Part shown: positions 45,781-57,859 of the stretch, piece by piece | Position numbering within the stretch: position 1 is the first letter of the stretch | How the letters are laid out: every line of letters begins with the position of its first letter | Assembly: GCA_024704765.1 (NCBI GenBank) | Contig: JAKMXF010000244.1 | Location: forward strand, 115,905-179,904 | Reading direction: 5' to 3' | From: Oopsacas minuta | Taxonomy: Eukaryota > Porifera > Hexactinellida > Lyssacinosida > Leucopsacidae | Length of the DNA stretch: 64,000 nt | Notes under the pieces: model-generated | Database searches by the model: none | Seen by the model: the letters and a program-made list of their open reading frames with translations, nothing else | Told to the model about the DNA's origin: nothing | Made by a program: the position numbers and the translations under genes

Positions 45781-47540
45781 TTCAAATGAATGTATTTTGA
45801 TCTACTCAAAGTTATACTAAATATCGTCAAAAATAAAATGGGTAACAATCAAGTCATAATTTTGTCATAGATGGGAATATTCTACCGAGACAGGACCTGG
45901 TCAAATAGTCAATATCAACCGTCCAAATATTGGTAATTGACTCCGCTTTATCGGAGCTAACTGTCTGGCCCAGATATATACAATTAGGAGGAGTCAATTG
46001 GTACCTTTCTCCAAGTACCATATACAAAAATAAATATTCAACTCCCTAAACTTTTCCCTCAGAAAGAATGAAATCAACAATCATTGACATATTTTGTCCC
46101 AAACATGTTAGATATTTCTGACACAAATTTCTGCTATGGATCCATGTGTTCAATTGGATCAGATTGACATTTCAGAGTACACCTCACACTTACTGCCCAC
46201 GGGGTAATGATTCTCTAGTTACGCTAAAGCTATCAGCTATTATCAGGGGTAAGTAAGCTACGAGCAGCAAGCATATACCGCCGAAATATATACTGGTAGC
46301 AGTGGAGGTTTTTGGGAGGGGGATATATCAATTTGTTCGTGGTAACTAAATACTCAGTAGTGTGATATGTCAAATACAAATTTCGAAATCCAAAGATTAA
46401 ATGCGGCAAATCAAGATTTTCCATGTAGCGTATTAATGTAGTTTTACCATGCATAAAGTCATAAGCCAAAACTATGTAAAACTTCCAAATGTTACAACCT
46501 AAAAGTGCCCGGTTTGAAACATTTTGAAGATATGAAATACTATCAACTGATTCAGTATAAATACAAACATTTTTATTTTGATATTAATAATCAGTGAAAG
46601 ATTTCCCGTAGTTCGAGGGGACAATTGAATATATTTAAGACTATATATCCCTAGCAAAGGAGGAATACGCCACTAATGTACGAATTCAATCAGGGATATA
46701 TACTAGAATTTTGGTAAATCCAAATTGCAATTTTAACACGTGAATATCAAGATAGCCTCAAAACCTTTGCAAAATTGATCATTAGTCCCCCATTTCCTTG
46801 GTTATCATGTAAATTGTTTTGGATACCTCGGATAAATAAGAAAATGAAATTCTTGTCAAATTGGTTCATCAAACTCATACATAGGACAAGAATACATCAG
46901 ACAGAGATATATATATACAAAAAGATCTAAGCTAGTAATGAAAAAGGTAAGTATAGGACAGTACGGGAGCCAATATATGGATTTTCTAAACAGATAATGT
47001 CTGATAAATACTAAAAATATGCAACAAATGCATTGTAAGTATTCAGAATAGCTCAAACTAAATATGAATCACTAAAAAGATTAAAATACAATAATAGATA
47101 CATATACTATATACAGCAGAGTATTCATAGGTTGTTATTATTAAGGTAATATTAAAAATGTGTAATACAAAAAGACCAGGTTTGAATCACCAAATTTAAT
47201 GAATATCCGATGAAAATTCGAAAATCATTAAATTATAATCAAATCAGGATAGCCCAGATAAATGCTCACTTAAAATATATCTTACTTCATACGTTATCTT
47301 TGAAGTTCCAGCTGCATATACGATAAAGAGTATCACAATTCATGCAAGAATGACATATTCAATCGAATAAATGCTATCTGGACACATAATTCGCCACTTA
47401 CCTGAGAAATTTGATAATATATTTGACAAGTATTTTCTACAAATCTGTAATACATTCATTCGGGCAAAATAGGCTGTTTCTGTAATATCATTGTAATCCT
47501 GTATATTAGTCAGCCTGTTCAAAATTCCATAGTCATAATA

Positions 47541-47722
47541 AGGGTTTCATCCAGACGTATGCGACGCGCCTACAGGCGAATGAATTTCAACGAATATAGA
47601 TCAGGTAGCGTCAAATTTCGAGAAAGACCTTATATCGTAATTCTATATGTTTACTCTTGGCGCGTGTAAAATGAGTGGAAAAATCTTTTGGCGTATGGCT
47701 CAGAAATGCTGGATGAAACCCT
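47541..47722. mobile_element. 182-bp inverted-repeat element
   Basis: AGGGTTTCATCCAG begins the left end and, reverse-complemented, the right end. Further in, the arms share GTATGCGACGCG-like and CATACGCC words. No clear target duplication was found, so the class is uncertain (hAT-type MITE possible). Confidence 0.6.
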
Positions 47723-48436
47723 GGTCACACTAATACATGTGTAATAACAGCCTCCAAAATACTATAATTTCCATTTCGAAATTTATTCATTGCATTTGAT
47801 TGATGATGATATTCATTAGTTCATAAATATATCAAAAGGTAAAATGCCCCACACCTAGGGGGACATTTCCATCAATTCCCCAATAACTCCCCATCAATAT
47901 CCCAGACTGGGGGACCTAAGGACAACCATTGGTAAGTATAATAATGATAGAAATATTTTCAAATAAGGATAGCTAGTTTGCAGTGAATATTAGATTTCCC
48001 ATACACTTAAAATTGGATATGATATGATTTATATGAAGCTCGTCGTGTAATCTGAGAAATAACAATATACTGGTATGTTCAGCACTACGTCACCTTGGTG
48101 AGAGTAATCATCTCAAAAGTTATTTAAAGATAATGGAAATAGGGTATTTTCTGCAAATTAGCCAATATGACATAATAATATTCCTTAAGGTCTACTGGAT
48201 ATATTAGGATATTTCTACAGGCGTTCAATAAGTAGTCGTTATCACATTGTAATGCTAAATTTTTCTAGCATAATTGTGTAGTCAGTGATGGAGTTTCTCA
48301 AAGTATTCCCCTTTGGAGCTGTAAAACCAATTTCAGCCTTTTATCCAATCGAAAAATACTCTTTTGTAGTCTTCGGTTGGTGGTACATTAGCCGAACTGA
48401 TCACATATCAGAGTTCATTTAACAAAACAGTACCAT

Positions 48437-48459
48437 GGCCTTATATTACATAGGTCATG
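48437..48459 (-). repeat. lone P-element-like terminal repeat
   Basis: GGCCTTATATTACATAGGTC followed by ATG matches the right terminal repeat of the P-like element at 11134-14467 at 22 of 23 positions. It ends in CATG when read outward, as canonical P elements do. The opposite end was not found nearby, so this is a truncated copy or a deletion derivative. Confidence 0.65.
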
Positions 48460-50029
48460 CAGTCATCTAATAGTAGGTACTTTATTGGAACGACCAACTA
48501 AGGCAAATATCATAATTACTACCAGAGGGGTGCTAGATATTTGTTGCAGTTTGATATGATATAAGCGTGTCACTAACTTGAAATTTGGCAACTAGATGAA
48601 TCTACATAGTTTAACAAACATTTCAATAATAGAGGAGCCAGCTGAAATGCTATGCATTTTCTGAGCTATCACTACATTACAAATTTCTTGGTATAGTTAT
48701 TCTCAATATATCTAAAATAAATGCAATAGTCATTATAGTGACTTTAAACATGAAAAATCAACTACAAATGAGAAAATAGAAATGCATCAAATGAATGATA
48801 ATTAAAGCGAAAATTTCCCATAAAGGCATATGTAAAAGCAAATTTGACCACATTTTGTCTATCTGCATCTTTGTACATACCGATGGATATTTGCAAATAT
48901 TGAACATCTTGTGTAAAATTCCATAAGGTTTGCAAATGTTTCATGTTTCCGATAATATAGGATATAAATATTCATTAGACCCCAATCTAATCGTATAATA
49001 TAAAAATCTCATATTACAAACTGTACTACCCAATTATCGCTAATTCATGGCAGTGGATTATTGAAATTAAGGTATTTACTAAGAACTACATTTTCGCAAA
49101 GAAAACATAAATCGTATGAAAGTAATCGTGTAAAAATTTGAAATTGGTGAATACATATTTACAACAAAAGTCCTAACTGTTTTAATTCAATCGCTAAAAC
49201 TCATTATCTTTAAAAGCCAAATGTGCGCAATGGATGATTAATCCAAGAGTTAAGGAATTCTATTCTTTGGAAAAATAACTCCTTCTTACAAGCAGATTGT
49301 CTATAAAACGTATTTCAACAGGTGATGTGTTGAGTTACCACAAAAGATTGCATCCTAAGAAACTTTGAAGTGTAAAAATTGTCAGCACGTCTGCTGATTG
49401 ATGTAGAGAACTCTTTCTCTACCTGCAATTTAATAATAATAGACAAGAGATACAATTTGACCCCTATCCATTTAGAGCAAATATTAAGAAAATAATGTTA
49501 CGAAAATTCTTCACCCGAGTAGTTAACTCATACTTACCATTTTGTTATAGTCGCAACAAGGTTAAGCAAAAGGCATAGAAAGTTTGCTAAAGTCGAACAA
49601 CGTTGGACCAAAGGCAGAGTAAAATCTCTTTTAGTTCAGAGTTAATAGTATTTCGTGATACTTTCATGTATAATTACATATCTTTTGTGGATATAAATCC
49701 GTCTCAATAATGATGCATCCCTACGAAAGTAAGGATATATTATCATTAAGTCGATGGAATCTCAGTTCAATGATTTGTATTTGATATCTCCTAAAGATAG
49801 TATATAGAGTGTTTCAAGTTGCGAAAATTTGCACTGGAAAATCATGGTTAGTAAGAACTGAGTAAAGCACCAACAAATACATTCAAATTTCACATAGATC
49901 ACTAAAATAGCTGAATTATGCATTTTTCACTGAATGTTACACATAGATAATACATTGTTATAAGCAATAGCCAAAATCTAGCTGTAAATGTAAATATGAG
50001 ACATAAGGAATAAAGATTTGTGAACAGAC

Positions 50030-50262
50030 CTCATCAAGATAGAATAATAGAACATCTATGAACAATTTTTGTCTCTTTCGATCCTTTATCATAGTATTCA
50101 AAAGTGTAGATGCAGTACTACGTGACTGTTGCGATGATGGATGAAATAATATCTTTTTTAACCAAGCATTTTTGGATAGAGTGACAACATGAAAATCAGT
50201 TTCACAATGTCTCCAAAACTCGAAACTCATGTTATTATTTCCAGTTAGCCATTCTTTGAGCT
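50030..50262 (-). CDS. UBR4: UBR4 exon (233 bp)
   Basis: The acceptor ATTTTTCTGTTTAG precedes 50262 and the donor GTCTGT follows 50030. The first two bases (AG) complete a Lys, Glu or Gln codon. The exon then reads LKEWLTGNNNMSFEFWRHCE, TDFHVVTLSKNAWLKKILF and KDRKRQKLFIDVLLFYLDE. The last block matches the vertebrate UBR4 motif SRKRQILDLLTSYLDE, and the next exon continues GEC-AxEYL exactly as in the family. It ends in phase 0. The segment just upstream could not be assigned, so the preceding exon is either diverged or farther away. Confidence 0.88.
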
Positions 50263-53200
50263 CTAAACAGAAAAATATCATATAATACTCCTGAGAAATG
50301 CGTTAGTAGAATCACAGTGATGGGCTAGCTATTACTTAAGTTGTTCAATAAGACTTTCAATGAGGATGTAATATGCATAATACGTATTATATGTTGAATA
50401 TACAATTTTGGTGAGGTAGTTTATTATGCTGATTTCTGCAATAAATATTTTGCATTGAAACAGTTGTTCTCGAATTGTTACCAGAAATCTGTGCTTAATT
50501 GACCAAGATATGTAATACTTGAGTAGATGAACATTTTGACAAGTTTAACAATTTAAAAGTCTCTTTTCTCGAGATTAACAGAGAGGTATAATAGGTACGA
50601 ATATATAACGAACAATATGGTATACATTTAAGTCATATCATAAGTACGTTATAAACGTATTATACAACTTAGGCTATGATTATTAGATTAGTCTACTAAA
50701 CTAGATTAGAAAATTTGGAAATCAATTTTTGGAGAAAGGAAGAGAAATGTACAAGAAGGGCTGTGAAAGAAAGTCTGGGGCCCTTAGTCCATAGCATTGA
50801 TAAGAACCTTTCGAATGTCGCAAATAATTGATGTATATGTAGACTTCATAATAAAATAATATTATAAAATTCTAAATACAGTCTCAAAATTTAATCGAAA
50901 AAGGATGGATTACGAATAAAACATTTCAAGACGACCCTTTATTTGAAGGTATATCACGGGACGCCGGACGATCCTCCAGGCGGATAAAGTAACAATTTTA
51001 GGTAGGTGAATATTGATTATCTTTCTATAACCAAACATCTATCAAGTGATTTAGGAGAATAAAATTCAGAATAATAGGGCGAGATCCTGTTCGGAAATAC
51101 CTATCCCCCAATTGAATTGTAATATATTAAATAATAGGGAAATGATGCAAAAGTATTGAATTGTGATCCAATACTGTTACTATTCAAATACTGAGCTAGT
51201 GTCAGAAGTCCAGCTATCATAAAGATATAGAAATTGACTCCAGTAGTATAGAAGCCACAGATTTTGCTTAAATAATCTAGATTTCTTGAAATGCAGGTTT
51301 GATTGTGACTTGATTGGTAACTGGGTTACATGCTAAAGAAATATCCCGAAATGCAAAAGAACAAACTATAAGGAGGTGGGTTTTAAATTGTGTTGTCACG
51401 CAAAGTTTAGATCAACATGTAGGTCGAAAGTTACATAATATATGTATTGAAAGAATATACACAGAGCTGAGCTATAGTTGAACACAATTTCGTCCATGTT
51501 AGTGGAGAGTATAATGCAATTTAAAATATGATGGTCTATGTTTTTGTTGTCTGTTTATTGTTTTTGGGACTTTGGTTTTGATCAATTAATCTTACTTCAT
51601 AATTGTGTTAGTGTTTTTCAAACGATTTAATTGGGACTCTAGTTTGTATATGGCATTCCAAAGATGTTGATCATTGTGTTTCATTGGCGATGTTGTCAAG
51701 ATCATTGTTTAATAACATGCAGCCTTTGATTCGAATCTCATCCCAGCTTTTAACTCTTAGACTGTAGTTTACCAGAAATTGAATAACTTAACTTAATTCT
51801 TCAAATTTTCCGTTATTTCAATATACGTAACAGTAACATAGGCAAAACTGGGCTCAAGTAGAGCTGAGTTCTATATATTATCTGATATGTGTTGATTAGA
51901 ATGAATTCGTCACAAACTACTGTAGTTGGAAAATATAAAAATAAACTGCTTTGAAGGAATTCAGTATTGTTGAATATCAACATTACAGAATACTATTGAG
52001 ATACCAGTAAGTCGTTTTGGATTCTACTCAAATTCGATATGACCGCATAGGGAACATATAAAGTAGCAAGCGAATTAAGTTTTAAAATAATAAAGGGGCA
52101 ACTGAGGTACTGTAGTGATAAAAATGCTACTAGTATCAAGTAGAAACTGGGTAAAAAGGTTACGAATTGTCTCAATGAATGGATTGCCAACAAAAATACT
52201 AGTTGATCAGTCCGTAAATTGCAGCTATATGACATATTTATATAAATCGTAGTTTACAAATAGATACTCGTGTGCAAAACAAATATTCCTTGTCTAGGAT
52301 ATAAAAGTGAAATATATGCTTCCATTACTATGGCCTAGTAGAGTATGAGCAGTAGATATTATATAGGTTTGTATGTTTAGAAAAATTGAAGAAGCTGGAA
52401 GACCCGCACTGTTGAGTTTGGGAATACGGCGTATTTGGACCTAGCTCGGACAAGTCAGTGTCTTGGACCAAAATTCAAGCCAATAGGGAAATTACAACGG
52501 AATTGTCAACTTTAAGGGCTCTCGAAAAATCACATTATCGCACACTACTCAAGCAGTATGCAAGGTAGATAGTTGACACCTTCCAAATCATGAATTTATA
52601 AAAACAGAATATTTCACTTGGACCTAGCGACCGATTAAATTATCGGTGGTGAGTAATTATTCAGTTCGATGAAATTTTGGTAGAACCAAATTTCGTTAAA
52701 CCATAATAGCCTCCGACCCAAGAATTTGCAAAAGTTTCTGCCAAGGAATTTTCATTAACGATTGTTCCGTGAAAATGAGTAGTACGTCCAGAATTTGATT
52801 GTAATCCCAGAAATTCGAGTGGCCAAATTCAACAAAGCTAGACTAATTATATGAATAAGCTGATAAAGATTTCAAAACCGTTGAGGCAATGATATGAAAA
52901 TCATCAATATCTCAGTGATAGCAAAACAAAATAAATCAAAATTTTGCATTTACAAATTTCGGATAAGTAGAAATATTGTTGTTCACATACATATAGCTTA
53001 AACAATATTTTGATATCTTAAAATATTCGTAGAAAACTCTCTCAAGATTATATATATGAACAGGTTCGCTGAGAAAATTATGGATCCTGATCAAGATGTT
53101 TTTCTGAAGCCCTTGGTCATTGAAAACATCGCACCCAAATATTTGATTACAGAAAAAACTAGTCTTATTAGAAAAAGTATGTTCCAATAAGAAAATCAGG

Positions 53201-55193
53201 TTAATATTTTAGGCTCCCTAAAATTATGTATCTCGGAATACATACTTCTTAGGAGCATAAAATATGCCCTAGATTTACTCGATGGGTGCACAGGGACCTC
53301 GCACGCCCCTTGTTTTATAGGAAATCTCGTTTGAAATTTATACGCTACTCAGCACCTAGGGCCTCTGATCGACTCGATAGAGGGTGAGTCATTGTTTGTC
53401 AACATGAATTTTGTACAGCAGCTAGCAATAACAAAATAGAGAATAACAGGATATTTCAATCAATCGGATGTAATTAACACATTTTTGTCTACGAATGTGT
53501 AAAATATCGGATTTAAGTGTATTAAAAATCAATTATTTTAATAAATTTTCTGTGCAGAAATTGTGTAAACATCCGGATTCTACTGTGTGTCTATTCAATT
53601 ATATTTTGCAGGCTTTGGATGGTGCTAACCAACTTCATAAGTTTCAGTATTTGTTAAACAATATAGAGATATTCAAATTATCGTCATATCAATCGATTTC
53701 CATAATTCAAGGAACGGAATGGAGAAGTTTTCCCGAAGAAATCCTTGAAATCAAGAAAAGGAATTGTAATTCATTAGTTTTGACATGTTACGTCTATGGT
53801 AATCATTTGTACAATAATGTAAAATAGAATTTGAAATTTACTGAATTCGAAATTCAATTTAAACTGAAAAAGTGATTATATATATATATTTAGACTAAAT
53901 TCACCATATGCATATTCGGGATATTATGAAAGTAATTCCGGCTAGAATGTACTCTCTCAAATTTTCGATCTCTTTTCTTTGACTAGAAGGACCTATATAT
54001 CCGTACGAAAGAGGGAACATATACCTGATAAATATTCGTGATTAAAATGAGGAAATGTGTTGATAAGGTATATTATGGTATGAAAAGAATTAGCTACAAA
54101 TAATAAAATTACTTCATACCAATGATAAAAGTCAAATCCAATGCGTCACAGCCGTCATCATAAAATATTCTGTAATAAACTAGACTAAATATACAACTAG
54201 CCTATTTATAAATTGCGGGTTGCGAACTCTAGTAAAGATGAAGAAGGATGAAGAAGTAGCAGACAATACGAATCAATAAACGTGCCCACTTTAATCATTG
54301 ATTTGGCCCAGTTTCTTCATAGTAGGGGAAAATACCTAGTATAATTCGAATGAGTAGCGTTAGTGAATCACGAAAATGTCATCAGAATTTCCAAATATGT
54401 GATGACATTGCATTAAGATTTGGAAATTTTCAAACTTGTCAACCATAATGTGTTATTTAGCGGCTTTTCATCATTATTTAGATATAATATTATTCTGGAT
54501 ACTATTGAGGGTTTGTGGATTAGGTTTCTAAATTTCGTAGAATATATTTCTTACTTTTGGAAATATATCTTTTGAAATTGTAACTGATTTTTCAAGTAGT
54601 TTGACATAATCCATAGACAAACTAAGTACCTAAATTTACAGTTCAGAATGCTACACTCTACTACAGAGTGCTCTTTATGGCTGCCTGTGTAATTACTTGC
54701 CGCAAGTATTCACTTTCATATACAAAGTTTAGTATAGCCCCAGTGGCATCGTGTGACTTTGAAGTCTGGGGGGAGGGGGCACAAAATCAATTTGGTGGAC
54801 AACATGCCCTAGATGAGAGTCAATGGGCGGAGTAAACAATTAGCAAGGCGCAGGAGGGTATATATGTTTGCCATTGGCCAATAAAGTTGACATTTTTCTG
54901 ATCCGTTGGAATTATTGTCCCAGTGGGAGCTCGGAGAATATTTGGGGGGCCCGGACCACCAGTTGCAAATAGCAGACATTACTGGACCTAAGCCATGATA
55001 TTTTGGTACCATAGGGATCCTAATATAATCCCAGCTGCTAATAAAATCGCAAATTGGCTCAAAATGTTAAATCAACCGCATATACTGTTTGTGTTCTTGA
55101 ACTATCTGGGTTCTATGGAATATCCATACTTTATTTAGATAATGCTATCATATGTTATATGGTAATATATTCGACTAATAATTTACAGCGGAA
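50263..55193. other. probable UBR4 intron or unidentified exons; no repeat element recognised
   Basis: Minus-strand frames at 53187-52936 (with HNFLSEPVHIYNLERVF after a TTTTCTCAG-type acceptor) and 52235-51993 are possible diverged exons but have no secure homology or matching phase. A plus-strand frame of 110 codons at 53495-53827 (MCKISDLSVLKINYFNK) is unassigned. A GC-richer patch at 54740-54960 contains G and C runs that look like eroded hAT ends. The rest is AT-rich with TA microsatellites (for example near 53877). Confidence 0.35.
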
Positions 55194-55372
55194 CTCAGAT
55201 AAGAGGTAATCAGCTTAAGTTAAGGCTTATATTTGGCTAGTACATACTTTTCCCACAAGGCGATCTTCGATTTTGTCCAATCGTATAGGGGAAATATACT
55301 GATATGACGTATTCGGTTAGTACGTTCTATTTTTGTTTCCTCGAGGGGTACGTCTTATCGAATTCCACTGTA
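55194..55372. mobile_element. pogo-like MITE, 175 bp
   Basis: The element is 55196-55370 with TA on both sides. The left end is CAGCGGAACTCAGATAAGAG and the right end, reverse-complemented, is CAGTGGAATTCGATAAGACG. It has no coding capacity. The lone end at 24665 belongs to the same family. Confidence 0.8.
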
Positions 55373-56920
55373 TTTTGGAGATTTTATACCTCTATATATT
55401 CCACCCCATTTATTGGGACTTCTAGACCATTAGCCATTAAAAAGAATTGTAATTGTGAAAAGTCATTAGCACCCAAATTTTAGTACTATTTAGCAATAAT
55501 AAATAAATGATAGAGGCATTTTTCTATTGTGAACATGTGGAATCTTATAAACAGTGACCTCATTGTAACAATTTTACCAGATAGGTGTCAAAGTTACATG
55601 TATCGATAACTTGATGTTCTAGATACACGAAATGATAAAGTTTAAGAACAAATTTTGAATGTTAACCAAACAGGGAGCTAAATTAGCTTCAAAGGACGCC
55701 ACACAATTTCAAACATGTTTTTTTGCGAAATAGTGAAATTAATGCAAAATATTCATGAAACGTTGTAACACACATTATCGTCGGTTAGAATTGCAGGAAA
55801 TTCTATATATAATATTGTATTATTTTATGCTTTCGGACTTGATTCAAGGGTAAATCGAAAATAAGACAATTTCTTGAAACAAGTCTAACTTCAAAGGTCC
55901 ATTTTATAACCGATTGCCCCAAATTGCATTAATTTCCTTGAGCATTAATTTTCGATAATTATGTAGTTAGCTAGGACACTGGATTGATAATGATGGTATT
56001 TCAATATCCATCAAGATAATTGTATTTACTATGTGTCTACTCATACTATCGTTGAAAGAAATTACTCGTAAAATACTTAGGCTCCTAGATCAGCCAAAGT
56101 AAGTGAGGGTGAAGAGGCAACATTATCTCTGTAGTTCTCGTACGATTCCGCAGCCTCCAGACTTTGTATGTGCCCATATGTGCTCTGACCACGAGCGATC
56201 GCCCCGTTCCCCCTTAATCCTCCACTGGCTCTAGTCCCAAACTATATATATTTGGACAACATTGAATTTTTGCTGTTTAGCAGGGATATCTACTGACATG
56301 ACATTGAGAATTGAATAAGTATAGCCTACTCTGATCCATGAATTACTCAGTGGTGTTAAACAATTTTACTCAAAATTTCAGAGCTTCAGTAAATATACGG
56401 GCCAAAGGGTAAACCAATTGCTGATATAATATCAAGAAAATCAGTACAACTATAGTAATGATCCCCATGTACTAATCAAGTGTCGAACACATCCCGGGCA
56501 ATAGATTTGACATACCTGTTCCAAACTGTCACTAAATATACATAAATGATTTTGCTAAAATCATAAAATGGATATTCTGACCAAAGCTGAATCAGAATAT
56601 GGCAAATGGGAGAAAAATCATATATTCTTTTATGAGGGGTACAGTAGCACCGTATAATACAGTTCCAAAATTCTCTGGACACCACTTACTGGCTCTCAAA
56701 TAATTTGAATTGAACTAGAGACATATAACAACATCTGTGAACAAACAATACGAAATCTAAAATATTCTATATTTGGCGACACCCGAATATGAATTTACTC
56801 AATGTTTTTACAACAAGAATATAATAGGCACTTGAAGAGTGCATTATGTCGATATAAGCATTCATAAGCTCCCAGAAGCAAAGAAGGAAAACTTCCTTGT
56901 TCATAGTAAAATTTGATTAC
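55373..56920. other. AT-rich spacer, nothing recognised
   Basis: A minus-strand frame at 56685-56476 (REFWNCIIRCYCTPHK) is unassigned and lacks convincing splice sites. No repeat ends were recognised. Confidence 0.4.
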
Positions 56921-57089
56921 CAATGAATATAGAGTTCTCCTTAGTTGTAGGTTGATGAATGTCTGATGAAAGCATAGTAGAATACTTTGAAGATGTAATT
57001 GTAGGCATATCAATTAAATTTAGGAATATCTGAAGACAAGGAAGTGTGATGTACTCGAGGATCACTGGGGTAGAATGATGTAAAGACAT
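56921..57089 (-). CDS. candidate internal exon, possibly UBR4 (169 bp)
   Basis: A good acceptor, TCATATTTTTCAG, precedes 57089 and the donor GTAATC follows 56921, the strongest donor on this strand. The open frame reads MSLHHSTPVILEYITLPCL, then QIFLNLIDMPTITSS, and ends with 1 base of a glycine codon. The hydrophobic helical pattern with LPCL resembles the ARM-type helices that make up UBR4, and strand and position fit an upstream exon of that gene. I cannot match it to a specific UBR4 segment, and the connecting exons to 50262 are missing. It could belong to another gene. Confidence 0.4.
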
Positions 57090-57442
57090 CTGAAAAATAT
57101 GAAACATCTTACTACAGGAAAAAGAGTTAAATATACCAAAGTTGACTTATTCATGAATTACAACATGAATTAATGAAATGTCTATATTTCAAAATGATTT
57201 CATTACATCTCGTTCAAACTAAAATATCCTGTATATTGTAGTACTATAAAATCATATTACAGCAATTTTAGTTAATACATATTGCAATGCTCGAAACTTT
57301 GAGATATTCATGATTTGAATGATTCATCATCATTTGCAATTTTCAATGAATCAGTCAACTTATAAATAATCAGCAAAAACCTCAATCATATAAAATATAC
57401 TTAGGAAAGGGATTTCATGATCAATTTATCTTATAATTATTA

Positions 57443-57859
57443 TACACTAAGTGGGCAAAAGTATTTCAACACACAAATATATTGTCATAAATTGTATACT
57501 CTTTCCCGCTCCTATAGATTGTATAGTCTATATTCGCAGCTGCAATCTAGTAATTTGCATAGAATAACATATGTTTCTCATGAATTTCAAAAATATTTTC
57601 GATTTTCACTTTTTGAAGGTGCTAATTATTAATAATTATAGATAATTATTAATAATTATAGATAATTATTAATAATTAGCACCTTCAAAAAGTGAAAATC
57701 GAGAATATTTTTTGAAATTCGTGAGAAACATATGTTTTTCTATGCAAATTACTAGATTACAGCTACGAATATAGACTATACAATCTATAGGAGCGTGAAA
57801 GAGTATACAATTTATGACAATATATTTGTGTGTTGAAATACTTTTGTCCACTTAGTGTA
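57443..57859. mobile_element. fold-back element of Tc1/mariner type, 413 bp
   Basis: The element is 57445-57857 with TA on both sides. Each arm is about 185 bp and begins CACTAAGTGG(G/A)CAAAAGTAT. The arms pair along their whole length with only scattered mismatches. The centre is a short direct repeat of AATTATAGATAATTATTAAT units (about 57626-57680). Short frames on both strands within it are mirror images of each other and are not genes. The ends resemble Tc1-like terminal repeats containing GGACAAAAGTATTT. No transposase is encoded. Confidence 0.9.

Larger units (their letters stand above)
45781..50029 (-). other. UBR4: remainder of the UBR4 5.7-kb intron
   Basis: It holds the small inverted-repeat element at 47541-47722, the lone P-like end at 48437-48459, and a short hairpin, GGTAATTGACTCC...GGAGTCAATTGGTACC, around 45948-46005. 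Minus-strand frames at 47522-47340 and 48944-48762 cannot be UBR4 exons, because the flanking exons join directly in phase and sequence. No other gene was seen. Confidence 0.65.
16529..50262 (-). other. UBR4: UBR4 gene, central segment of five exons and four introns
   Basis: Five minus-strand exons (50262-50030, 44295-43865, 41487-41302, 29199-28997, 16740-16529) join in exact phase with no stop. The phases at the four junctions are 0, 2, 2 and 1, each satisfied by the next exon. They give one protein segment of about 420 residues colinear with the UBR4 C-terminal family domain. Introns measure 5734, 2377, 12102 and 12256 bp and hold maT, mariner and hAT insertions. Donors are GTCTGT, GTAGCT, GTTTGC, GTTAAT and GTTTGT, all far from the ideal GTAAGT. 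UBR4 is an N-recognin E3 ligase acting with KCMF1 and calmodulin in protein quality control. This segment lies upstream of the catalytic hemi-RING end. Confidence 0.9.

Noticed and set aside
48762-48944. Minus-strand frame beginning MKHLQTLWNF as a UBR4 exon
   Set aside because: Exons 50262-50030 and 44295-43865 already join in phase and in family order (YLDE then GECAHEYL), leaving no room for it.
57417-57851. Two similar 60-71 codon frames on opposite strands
   Set aside because: They are the mirror arms of the fold-back element, not duplicated genes.
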